Shown: positions 6,137-13,020 of the stretch, piece by piece
Numbering within the stretch: position 1 is the first letter of the stretch
Layout of the letters: each line of letters begins with the position of its first letter
DNA from: DATDAH01 sp036525535
GTDB taxonomy: Bacteria > Actinomycetota > Acidimicrobiia > Acidimicrobiales > DATDAH01
Reading direction: 5' to 3'
NCBI GenBank assembly: GCA_036525535.1
Contig: DATDAH010000352.1
Location: 1 to 18,911 of the forward strand
Length of the DNA stretch: 18,911 nucleotides
Notes under the pieces: generated by a model
What the model saw: only the letters and a program-made list of their open reading frames with translations
Database searches by the model: none
What the model was told of the DNA's origin: nothing
Translations under genes and position numbers: made by a program

Positions 6137-7140
6137 CAGCCGTCCTCGCGCCGATGCCCTTCGGCGATCTCGGCCAGCGCGTCGAGGTCGATGTCCTCGC
6201 CCGCCGCGACCGCGACCCGCCCGGCGGTGACGGCCCGCAGGGAGGCGGTCCGGGTACCCCCCTCCAGGACGGCCCGCTCACCCAGGATGGCACCGGGGCC
6301 GACCTCGGCGACGAGCTCGCCGTCGACCTCGACCCGCAGGACGCCGTCCAGGAGCAGGTAGACCTCGTCGCCCGGTGCGCCCTGCTCGGTCAGCAGGTCG
6401 CCCTCCTTGAGCTTCCTGGTCACCGGCTTGGCCCCCTGCCGCATGATGCGGCCGGCCAGCTCCCGCTCCAGGGCCGTCTCCACCTCGGTCACCAGCGCAG
6501 GCGAGTCCTCGTCGCCCCACGGGGTGTGCTTGCCGAAGGCGTGGCGGTACCACTCGCCGAACTCGGTCAGCCCCGCCTTCTTCTCCAGCGTGCCGTCCGG
6601 GCCGTAGAGCCAGTGGCGAGGGAAGGCGCTGGCCCCGGTCAGGTGGTGCTCGCTGGTCCCGTCGGCGTGGACGGTGAGCTGCAGGGTGGTCCACACCACC
6701 GGGCCCTTGAGCTGGAAGAACGGCGGGTGGTTGACCCGGCGGGGGGAGGGCAGGCCGGGTTGCCCGCCGACGGTCTGGGTGAAGCGGGCCCAGCCGTCGC
6801 CGATCTCGGGCTCGGCCTGGAGGGTGGGCAGGGCGTAGGGCTGGAACACGATCTCCTTGCGCCCGAGGCGCAGCCGGGTGGCGTTGAGGAAGAGCCCTCC
6901 CGTGTACTCGGCGGTGCGGATCTCGCCGTCCACGACGTCGATCGCCGCCGCCAGCCGGTTGGCGAACCGGAACCGGTCCTCGCCCATCCAGGTCCCCAGC
7001 GGCGGCAGGGCCCCGATGTCATCGGGGGGCGGGATGTCGTAGTGGGTGACCCCCGAGTCGAAGATGGGCTTGTTGAGGGGGCCGGTGACCGCTTCGGATG
7101 GGATCCAGGAGATCGTGGTCACCGCCGCTTCGATCCGCAT
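6136..7140 (-). CDS. Cyclic-nucleotide-binding protein with unassigned N-terminal domain (paralogue B)
   Basis: A 334-residue paralogue of the protein at 4307-5305; by eye about three quarters of the first 40 residues are identical. Residues about 240-327 form the cyclic-nucleotide-binding domain, with DLLTEQGAPGDEVYLLLDG (248-266) and the cassette GAILGERAVLEGGTRTAS (283-300), where E288 and R297 are the expected ligand contacts. The N-terminal 235 residues carry the same constant blocks as paralogue A: SWIPSEAVTGP (11-21), LPSPRRVNHPPF (130-141), FPRHWLY (173-179) and AFGKHTPWGDEDSPALVT (201-218). No DNA-binding domain follows. The ATG at 7140 has a well-placed AGGAG site (about 7146-7150). 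It is the first gene of a four-gene minus-strand operon and is divergent from receiver-cyclase B, which suggests shared control and a matched enzyme-receptor pair. Confidence 0.92.
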   Translation of the reverse strand: MRIEAAVTTISWIPSEAVTGPLNKPIFDSGVTHYDIPPPDDIGALPPLGTWMGEDRFRFANRLAAAIDVVDGEIRTAEYTGGLFLNATRLRLGRKEIVFQPYALPTLQAEPEIGDGWARFTQTVGGQPGLPSPRRVNHPPFFQLKGPVVWTTLQLTVHADGTSEHHLTGASAFPRHWLYGPDGTLEKKAGLTEFGEWYRHAFGKHTPWGDEDSPALVTEVETALERELAGRIMRQGAKPVTRKLKEGDLLTEQGAPGDEVYLLLDGVLRVEVDGELVAEVGPGAILGERAVLEGGTRTASLRAVTAGRVAVAAGEDIDLDALAEIAEGHRREDG

Positions 7141-7176
7141 GTGCCGCTCCTGTCGCGAACTTGTCAGGATGGTCCC
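7141..7176. promoter_or_regulatory. 36-base divergent intergenic region between receptor operon and cyclase B
   Basis: The start codons of binding protein B (minus) and receiver-cyclase B (plus) are only 36 bases apart. Both ribosome sites fall within this gap: AGGAG for the minus gene, and a weaker AGGAT near 7165-7169 for the plus gene. The promoters must therefore overlap each other or extend into the coding regions. I cannot point to convincing -10/-35 boxes. Confidence 0.5.
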
Positions 7177-8508
7177 GTGACGGGGGCCGACGATACGACG
7201 ACGGAGCAGATCACGGTGTTCCTGGCCGACGACAACCTGCTCGTGCGGGAGGGCGTGCGGGCCCTGCTGAACCTGGCTCCCGACCTCGAGGTCGTGGGCA
7301 CCGCCGAGGACTACGACTCCCTCGTCGCCGGAGCCACCGAAGCCCATCCCGACGTCGTGGTGACCGACATCCGCATGCCCCCCGATTTCCAGGACGAGGG
7401 CATCGCCGCGGCGAAGGAGGTGCGCAAGCGCCACCCCGGTACGGGCGTCGTCATCCTGTCCCAGTACGACGACCCCGAATACGCCATCTCCCTGCTCGAC
7501 GAGGGCTCGGCGGGCTACGGCTACCTGCTGAAGGACCGCGTGGGCGACGGCAACCGCCTGGTCGACGCCATTCGAGAAGTGGCCACCGGCGGCTCGGTGC
7601 TCGACCCCGAGATCGTCGAGGCCCTGGTCGCCCCCGCCCGGGACGAAGGCGAACTGTCGCGGCAGGAGGACGCCCTGCTCCGGCTCATCGCCCAGGGCAC
7701 GCCGGTGAAGGGAATCGCCGCCTCCTGGGACGCCCCGGCGGAGGCGGTCAGCGACGCCATCGACGCCCTGTTCCTCAAGCTGGCCGAGGGGGCCAGCGCC
7801 GGGCGGGAGGGCGCACTGCGCCGACTGCGGATGCTGCAGCAGGCCATCGTCGACCGGGAGGAGCAGGGCGAGACCCTCAGCCGCTTCCTGCCCGGCGGTC
7901 TGGCCGAGAAGCTGCGCACCGACCGGGGCGCCATCGACCGCACCGAGCGCCTGACCGTCACCGTGCTCATGTCGGACGTCCGGGGGTACTCGGGCATCGC
8001 CGAGCACGCCGATCCCACCGTCCTGGCCGGCCAGCTCCGCACCCACCGCCAGGAGATGAACGCCGCCATCCTCGAGGAGGAGGGCACCGTCATGCAGTAC
8101 GTGGGCGATGCCGTGATGGCCGTCTTCGGCGCCCCGTTCCCCTACGACGACCACGCCGAGCGGGCGCTGCGGGCGGCTCAGGCGATGCACCGGCGCCAAG
8201 CCGCCGTCGACGCCGACTGGGCGACGCAGGGCCTGGCTGCCTTCGGCCTCGGCATCGGCCTCTCCACCGGCGAAGTGGCCGCCGCCCTGCTGGGCAGCGA
8301 CGAGCGCCTCGAGTACACCGTCGTCGGCGACACCGTCAACCTGTCCCAGCGCCTCCAGGACGCCGCTCGGCCGGCCGGCACGATCCTGCTCAGCGAGCCG
8401 ACCGTCGACGGCTTGGCCGAGCGCCCGCCCGACCTCGGCCCGGTCGAGGAGCTCCAGGTCAAGGGCCGCGCCGGCGCCGTCCGGGCCTACCGCCTCTCCC
8501 CGGACTAA
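7177..8508 (+). CDS. Receiver - decayed LuxR HTH - class III nucleotide cyclase (paralogue B)
   Basis: A 443-residue paralogue of the protein at 378-1700 with the same three-part plan. The receiver (about 12-137) has D18/D19, phospho-acceptor D64 in TDIRMP, S95 and K119. A decayed LuxR-like segment (about 159-203) keeps the LuxR framework hydrophobics but not the recognition-helix residues. The cyclase domain (258-442) keeps metal aspartates D267 (MSDVRGYS) and D311 (YVGDAVMAVFG) and transition-state N388 and R392 (GDTVNLSQRL). Q307 and T381 occupy the base-specifying positions, as in paralogue A. The frame is open for another kilobase upstream, but that part is antisense to binding protein B. 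I therefore place the start at the GTG at 7177, which gives a length matching paralogue A and leaves a 36-base divergent gap. It is probably the cyclase partner of the adjacent receptor operon; its sensor kinase is not in the window. Confidence 0.92.
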   Translation: MTGADDTTTEQITVFLADDNLLVREGVRALLNLAPDLEVVGTAEDYDSLVAGATEAHPDVVVTDIRMPPDFQDEGIAAAKEVRKRHPGTGVVILSQYDDPEYAISLLDEGSAGYGYLLKDRVGDGNRLVDAIREVATGGSVLDPEIVEALVAPARDEGELSRQEDALLRLIAQGTPVKGIAASWDAPAEAVSDAIDALFLKLAEGASAGREGALRRLRMLQQAIVDREEQGETLSRFLPGGLAEKLRTDRGAIDRTERLTVTVLMSDVRGYSGIAEHADPTVLAGQLRTHRQEMNAAILEEEGTVMQYVGDAVMAVFGAPFPYDDHAERALRAAQAMHRRQAAVDADWATQGLAAFGLGIGLSTGEVAAALLGSDERLEYTVVGDTVNLSQRLQDAARPAGTILLSEPTVDGLAERPPDLGPVEELQVKGRAGAVRAYRLSPD

Positions 8509-8520
8509 CCCCGATCCGGC

Positions 8521-8549
8521 CTCGCCCCCGATCGTCGCGTCAGGGCGAG
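8521..8549. terminator. Possible bidirectional terminator hairpin
   Basis: CTCGCCC at 8521-8527 pairs with GGGCGAG at 8543-8549 across a 15-base loop. It sits in the 45-base gap between the convergent ends of receiver-cyclase B and the GNAT gene. No T-run follows on either strand, so terminator function is only suggested by position. Confidence 0.35.
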
Positions 8550-8553
8550 TAGA

Positions 8554-9066
8554 TCAGAGGCCAGAAGGCGGCGGGGGCTGGTCGGGGGTGGGGTCCCAGC
8601 GCAGGCGGACGTCCGGCGCGCCTTCTTCGTTGTCGCCGTCCGTCCGCCCGACCTCGGCGAAGCCGTGCCTCTGGTAGAAGCGCCGGGCCCCCGCGTTCGC
8701 CTGGAACGTCCAGAGCTCGAGCCCGTCCGGTCGCTGTTGCTTGGCGAGGTCGAGCAGCTGAGACCCGAGGCCCCGACCAGTGTGATCGGGGTCTACGTAC
8801 AGCTGGTCCACCCACCCGCTGTCGAGTACGAGCAGGCCCACGACGGCGCCGTCGACCTCCGCCACCCAGGTCTCCCGGGTGGGCACCACGACATCGGCGA
8901 ACCAGGCCCGGACCTCGTCGTCGCCGTGGACCGGCGCGGGGATGACCGGCAGCGAGGCCCGCCGGGCGCGCAGCCATGTCTCGGCCAGGCCCGCCGCATC
9001 CGCCGACGTCGCCTCCCGGATCACCACGGCGGACACACGGCATTGTCGCCGGTGGATCGGAGCCAT
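8554..9066 (-). CDS. GNAT family N-acetyltransferase
   Basis: A 170-residue cytoplasmic enzyme predicted to move an acetyl group from acetyl-CoA to an amine. The GNAT fold runs from VIREATSADAAGLAETW (15-31) through WVAEVDGAVVGLLVLDSG (67-84). The strand VDQLYVDPDHTGRGLG (86-101) includes the pyrophosphate-binding loop, and NAGARRFYQRHGFAEVGRTDG (124-144) is the usual C-terminal helix-strand pair. The acceptor is unknown. The tail beyond residue 158 is proline-rich. The ATG at 9066 is taken, but a GTG at 9036 would give a more typical N-terminus; neither has a strong ribosome site. It is divergent from the FtsX-like permease gene. Confidence 0.85.
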   Translation of the reverse strand: MAPIHRRQCRVSAVVIREATSADAAGLAETWLRARRASLPVIPAPVHGDDEVRAWFADVVVPTRETWVAEVDGAVVGLLVLDSGWVDQLYVDPDHTGRGLGSQLLDLAKQQRPDGLELWTFQANAGARRFYQRHGFAEVGRTDGDNEEGAPDVRLRWDPTPDQPPPPSGL

Positions 9067-9106
9067 GCTCCACCGCGGCCACCGTGACCGTTACCGTCGG
9101 CGCCGG

Positions 9107-11467
9107 ATGGCACCGTTCGGCGACGCGGTGGGCCTGATCGCGCGGTCCGAGGTCCGGTCTCGGTGGCGCGCCCTTCTGGGCCTGGCCCTGCTCGTGGCCC
9201 TCGTCGGCGCCGTCGCCCTGAGCGCGCTGGCCGGCGCCCGGCGCACGGGCTCGGCCCTCGACCGCTTCGTGGACGCCACCCGGGCCCGCGACGCCCGGAT
9301 CGTGGTCGATTCCCCCGACATCGTGGACGACCTGGTCGACGCTCTCGAGGACGAGGACTGGGTCGAGGCCGTGGCCCGGGACACCCACTTCATCCTCACC
9401 CCGAGCACGACGACGGCGATCTCGATCGAGGCCAGCCCCCAAGCCGCCCTCGGGACGACGGTGGACCGACCGCTGGTCCTCGACGGGCGGGCCCCTGCGC
9501 CCGACGCCGCGAACGAGATCGCCATCGACGAGGCGGCCCGGGATCAGCTCGACCTCGACATCGGTGACTCCCTCAGCGTGGGCACCTTCACACGCCACAC
9601 CCTCGAGTGCATCACGACCCAGGAGTGTTTCGACTTCGAGCCCGGCCCGGACCTCGAGCTCACGGTCACGGGTGTCGTCCGCGGTGTCGACGCGCTGCAG
9701 GGTGTCGACCTCAGCCCGGGCGGCGTCGCCTCTGTCGCCTTCTTCACGGCCAATGAGGAGCGGGTCGGCGCGTTGCTCGACGAGCCCGTCGTGCGCCTCG
9801 TCAACGGGGCCGATGACCTCGACCGACTTCGGCGCTTCGTCGCCGACCTCACCGACGACGACGTCATCGTCGTCCCGGCGGCCGAGGACTACCGGGCCGC
9901 GCCGAGCGACACCATCGACGTGTTCAGCGCGGGCCTCATGATCTTCGCCGTGCTGGCCGCGCTGGCCGGGGCCGTCATCCTGCTCCAAGCCGTCGGCCGG
10001 CAGGTGATGGCCATGGGCCCGACGATCGCGGTGCTCAGCGACCTCGGCCTCTCGGGCCGGTCCCGGGCCGTCGCGGCCACCCTTCCCCTGACCGGGGCCG
10101 CCGCGGCCGGAGCCGGGCTGGGCATGGCGGTGGCCATCGCGCTGTCCCCCCGGTTCCCCATCGGGGGTGCTCGGAGGATCGAACCGGACCCGGGCGTGGA
10201 CGTCGACCTCGTCGTCCTGATCGGCGGGGCGCTGGTGCTCGTCCTGGTCCTCACCATCCGGGCCCTCTTGGCCGCCCGGGCGGCCGGGCCCCTGGGCGAC
10301 CGCCCCCTCCGGCAGGTCCCGCGCGCCCGTTCGCAGTGGCGGCCGCCGATCGAGGCCGCCGCCGGGCTCCGCCTCGCGTTCCAGCGCGGCCGCGGCCGTA
10401 CGACGGTGCCCGTGCGCTCGGCGCTGGTCGGTGTCACCCTCGGGCTCGCGGGCCTGACCGGAACCGCCGTGGTCGTCCAGAGCACGCAGGCCGTCGTCGA
10501 CGATCCGACCCGATGGGGCCTGGGCTGGGACGCGACGGGATCGATCGTCGATCCCACCACGATCCGGGACCGGTTGCCCGCCATGGCCGACGAGCCGGGG
10601 GTGGACTCGGTCGCCATCCTGCGCAGCGGCCTGTTGGAGGTGAACGGCGAGGAGCTGACGTCGCACGCCTTCGAGGGCGACGACCGCGACTTCGACTTCG
10701 TCGTGGTCCGGGGCGCCTCCGTCGGCGGTGACGACGAGATCGCCCTGGGTGAGTCGGTGCTGGAGGACCTCGGTGTGGAGATCGGCGAGACGGTGACGGT
10801 CACCGACGAAGCCGGCGAGGAGCACGAGCTGACCGTTGTCGGGACCTTCGCGTCACCGGACTTCGCCGGCGAGGGTCCGGGCACCAACGCGGCCCTGACC
10901 TTCGCCGCCTGGGAGGACCTGGCCCAGAGCGAGGGCGTCTCCGAGCTGGCGTTCACCTACCGCGCGGGCGCCGACCGCGACGAGGTCGACCAGGTCCTGT
11001 CCGACGGGTACGGCGTCGGGGCCAGCCCGCCGAGGGTCCCGGGGCGCCTGGCCACCCTGGACGCCGCTCTCGACATCCCACGGTTCCTCGGCGCCTTCTT
11101 CGCCCTCGTCGGCGCGCTCGGCCTGGTCCACGCCCTGGTCACCACGACCCGGCGCCGGCGTCCCCTGTTCGCCGTCTGGCGTTCCGTGGGGTTCACGCCC
11201 GGCCAGGTCCGACGGTCGGTGCTCTGGCAGGGCATCCTCGTGACCGGCGCCGGACTCCTGATCGGCCTGCCCGTGGGTCTCGCGGTGGGACGGCTGGCCT
11301 TCGCGTGGGTCATCGACGACCTCGGGGTCATCGACACACCGTCCACCCCGACCCCGCTGCTGGTCCTCACCGTCCCCGTGGCCCTCGGCCTGGCCCTGGT
11401 CGTGGCCGCCCTCCCCGCCTGGTCCGCGGCCCGGGGGCCCGCCGCCCGCTTCCTGCGGACGGAGTGA
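9107..11467 (+). CDS. FtsX-like ABC transporter permease
   Basis: A 786-residue membrane protein of the FtsX/MacB permease superfamily, built as two repeats. Each repeat has a membrane helix, a large extracytoplasmic domain and further helices. Visible segments are TM1 (about 22-44), an outside domain rich in Asp/Glu (about 50-268), TM2-TM4 (about 272-295, 320-345, 365-388), TM5 (about 436-460), a second outside domain (about 465-655) and TM6-TM8 (about 662-682, 706-730, 750-775). The line RRRPLFAVWRSVGFTPGQVRRS in the cytoplasmic loop before TM7 is typical of FtsX-type permeases. Such proteins work with a LolD/MacB-like ATPase in lipid, lipoprotein or peptide export, but none is encoded nearby. 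The ATG at 9107 is chosen because it leads directly into the cytoplasmic helix; an in-frame ATG at 9065 would add an arginine-rich leader. The acetyltransferase gene follows after 4 bases. Confidence 0.88.
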   Translation: MAPFGDAVGLIARSEVRSRWRALLGLALLVALVGAVALSALAGARRTGSALDRFVDATRARDARIVVDSPDIVDDLVDALEDEDWVEAVARDTHFILTPSTTTAISIEASPQAALGTTVDRPLVLDGRAPAPDAANEIAIDEAARDQLDLDIGDSLSVGTFTRHTLECITTQECFDFEPGPDLELTVTGVVRGVDALQGVDLSPGGVASVAFFTANEERVGALLDEPVVRLVNGADDLDRLRRFVADLTDDDVIVVPAAEDYRAAPSDTIDVFSAGLMIFAVLAALAGAVILLQAVGRQVMAMGPTIAVLSDLGLSGRSRAVAATLPLTGAAAAGAGLGMAVAIALSPRFPIGGARRIEPDPGVDVDLVVLIGGALVLVLVLTIRALLAARAAGPLGDRPLRQVPRARSQWRPPIEAAAGLRLAFQRGRGRTTVPVRSALVGVTLGLAGLTGTAVVVQSTQAVVDDPTRWGLGWDATGSIVDPTTIRDRLPAMADEPGVDSVAILRSGLLEVNGEELTSHAFEGDDRDFDFVVVRGASVGGDDEIALGESVLEDLGVEIGETVTVTDEAGEEHELTVVGTFASPDFAGEGPGTNAALTFAAWEDLAQSEGVSELAFTYRAGADRDEVDQVLSDGYGVGASPPRVPGRLATLDAALDIPRFLGAFFALVGALGLVHALVTTTRRRRPLFAVWRSVGFTPGQVRRSVLWQGILVTGAGLLIGLPVGLAVGRLAFAWVIDDLGVIDTPSTPTPLLVLTVPVALGLALVVAALPAWSAARGPAARFLRTE

Positions 11468-11471
11468 TGCC

Positions 11472-11981
11472 GTGGCCGTGACCCTGCGCGACGCCACCAG
11501 CGCCGATCTGCCCGCCATTCTCGCCATCCACAACTCGACCATCGACGACACCACGACCACCTGGGCGGACGAGGACGAGACGATCGAGCACCGGACCGAG
11601 TGGTTCGCGGCCCGCCAGGTCGCCGGTGACCCGGTGGTCGTCGCCGTCGACGGGGGCGAGGTGGTCGGGTTCACGGCGTGGGCCTGGTTCCGGGGCGAGG
11701 GCAAGTGGCCCGGCTACCGCCACACCCGCGAGCTATCGGTGCACGTCCGAGACAGCCATCGCGGCCACGGCGTGGGCCGTCTCCTGCTCGACGACCTGGT
11801 CGAGCGGGCCGCCCGCAACGGCGTCCACGTGCTGGTGGCCGCTGTGGACAGCGGGAACGAGGCCTCGATCCGCTTCCATGAGCAGCTGGGCTTCGTCGAG
11901 GTCGCCCGCCTGCGCGAGGTCGGGCGCAAGTTCGAGCGGTGGCTGGACCTCGTCCTCCTGCAACGGATCGTCGAGCCGTGA
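11472..11981 (+). CDS. GNAT acetyltransferase, phosphinothricin/methionine-sulfoximine type
   Basis: A 169-residue acetyltransferase resembling the PAT/BAR/MddA group, which N-acetylates amino-acid analogues such as phosphinothricin and methionine sulfoximine. Family marks are in order: IHNSTIDDTTTTW (19-31), EWFAARQ (43-49), VVGFTAWAWFRG (64-75), YRHTRELSVHV (82-92), the acetyl-CoA loop RDSHRGHGVGRLLLDDL (93-109), SGNEASIRFHEQLGF (127-141) and VGRKFERWLDLVLLQ (150-164). The start is a GTG at 11472, four bases after the permease stop. Its TGA overlaps the GTG of the methyltransferase gene (GTGA), so the three genes are probably one transcript. Whether the natural role is resistance or housekeeping amino-acid acetylation cannot be told from sequence. 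Confidence 0.88.
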   Translation: MAVTLRDATSADLPAILAIHNSTIDDTTTTWADEDETIEHRTEWFAARQVAGDPVVVAVDGGEVVGFTAWAWFRGEGKWPGYRHTRELSVHVRDSHRGHGVGRLLLDDLVERAARNGVHVLVAAVDSGNEASIRFHEQLGFVEVARLREVGRKFERWLDLVLLQRIVEP

Positions 11982-12523
11982 CCACCTGGGAGGGTGACGA
12001 GTACCAGGCCCGCTTCGATGCGCTGGCCGCGTCGGGCGTCGAGGTGCACGGCGAGGCCGACTTCGTCGAGGCCTACGCGCCGGCGTCGGTGTTGGACGCC
12101 GGCTGCGGCACCGGACGGGTGGGCATCGAGCTGGCCCGCCGGGGGATCGAGGTCGTGGGTGTCGACGTCGACGCCTCGATGCTGGCCACGGCCCGGCGAA
12201 CGGCCCCGGAGCTGACCTGGGTCCAGTCGGACCTGACGGTGTTGGACCTGGGCCGAACGTTCGCCCTGGTCCTCCTGGCCGGCAACGTCCCCCTGTTCAC
12301 CCCACTGGGCACCCAGCCCGCGCTGGTCGCCCGCGGGGCGGCTCACGTCGCCCCGAACGGACACCTCGTCGCCGGCTTCTCGCTGAACCGGGGCTACGGG
12401 CTCGACCGGTGGGACCGCGACTGCGCCGCCGCGGGGCTGGTCCTCGTCGACCGCTTCGCCACCTGGTCCCGGGACCCGTTCGCCGGAGGTGGCTACGCCG
12501 TCTCCGTCCACGCGCCCGCCTGA
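11978..12523 (+). CDS. Class I SAM-dependent methyltransferase
   Basis: A 181-residue cytoplasmic methyltransferase. The SAM-binding motif I is VLDAGCGTGRVG (38-49), the acidic residue ending strand beta2 is in VVGVDVDASML (59-69), and the beta4 strand is FALVLLAGNVPLF (95-107), which fits the Methyltransf_25/11 group. There is no extra substrate domain, so the target may be a small molecule; it is unknown. The frame is open further upstream inside the acetyltransferase gene; I take the GTG at 11978 because it makes a 4-base GTGA overlap with that gene's stop and gives the usual N-terminal length. It is the last gene of the row. Confidence 0.88.
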   Translation: MTTWEGDEYQARFDALAASGVEVHGEADFVEAYAPASVLDAGCGTGRVGIELARRGIEVVGVDVDASMLATARRTAPELTWVQSDLTVLDLGRTFALVLLAGNVPLFTPLGTQPALVARGAAHVAPNGHLVAGFSLNRGYGLDRWDRDCAAAGLVLVDRFATWSRDPFAGGGYAVSVHAPA

Positions 12524-12632
12524 GCTCCCGGCGTCGAGTCCGGTGACGGCTCGTCCATCGCGACGTACACCCGGGCGACCTCGTGCGGCGGTCTCCTCCC
12601 TGCCGACGTGGTCGAGGCCACCCCGCCCTTCA

Positions 12633-12659
12633 CCGGCTGAGCCGGGGGCCCTCAGCCGG
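12633..12659. terminator. Perfect 9-bp hairpin between convergent genes
   Basis: CCGGCTGAG at 12633-12641 pairs exactly with CTCAGCCGG at 12651-12659 across a 9-base loop. It lies downstream of the methyltransferase gene, and its right arm contains the stop codon of the opposing small gene. A shared terminator is the simplest reading, although no T-run is present. The remaining 109 bases of this gap show no gene or clear signal. Confidence 0.45.
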
Positions 12660-12951
12660 CCGTGCGGAGGAGGATGTCGCCGTGATGGGCGGCGAGCTCG
12701 ACGTGCCCGGGGTGGGTGTCGACGATCAGGTCGACCTCCCGGCAGTGCTCCACGTGCAGGTGCACCGCGGGGCCCTCGACCGCGGCGGTGGCCCCGATGG
12801 GACCGTCGCCGTACACGGCTTCCGCGGTCAGGGAACATGCCCCTTCCAGCGCCGCCTCGGTCCAACCGGCGTGGGCCCGCAGCCAGTCCGCGAGGTCCCG
12901 CCGTAGATCGGTCAGGTGCTCGACGCGGGTGGGCGCCGATTCGATCGCCAT
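12652..12951 (-). CDS. Small protein, possibly a decayed RsbW-like ATPase fold
   Basis: A 99-residue protein with no signal peptide or membrane segment. The layout LTDLRRDLADWLRAHAGW (13-30), then a helix ACSLTAEAVYG (38-48), then beta strands ending PAVHLHVEHCREVDLIVD (61-78) loosely follows the first half of anti-sigma/RsbW-type HATPase proteins. However, the N-box asparagine expected after the glutamate (E44) and the G-box are not visible, so ATP binding would be lost. This resemblance is weak and inferred. The ATG at 12951 is preferred over the TTG at 12981 because a GGAGCGGAGG ribosome site lies just upstream. It is alone: convergent with the methyltransferase, 69 bases downstream of the amidohydrolase gene. 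Confidence 0.55.
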   Translation of the reverse strand: MAIESAPTRVEHLTDLRRDLADWLRAHAGWTEAALEGACSLTAEAVYGDGPIGATAAVEGPAVHLHVEHCREVDLIVDTHPGHVELAAHHGDILLRTAG

Positions 12952-13020
12952 CGTGGCCTCCGCTCCGTGGCCTTTCCCCAATCCTTCTCCATCGGACCGG
13001 CTGGGCCGCGGATGAGCAGA

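Noticed and set aside
4307..7140. Receptors as CRP/FNR regulators or as cyclic-nucleotide-domain encapsulin shell proteins
   Set aside because: There is no HTH after the binding domain, and that domain is C-terminal rather than inserted in a shell-protein fold; the N-terminal region shows none of the encapsulin features I know.
6154..7176. Plus-strand N-terminal extension of receiver-cyclase B by 341 residues
   Set aside because: It is antisense to receptor B and shows no domain; the GTG at 7177 gives a length equal to the other cyclase.
6136..8199. Long minus-strand open frame extending the receptor B gene to 687 residues
   Set aside because: The extra part is antisense to receiver-cyclase B and has low-complexity shadow composition; the real start at 7140 has a good ribosome site and matches paralogue A.
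8540..10825. Minus-strand open frame of 761 residues across the permease and GNAT genes
   Set aside because: Highly charged G/R/D-rich translation typical of an antisense frame in GC-rich DNA; it covers genes with clear domains on other frames.
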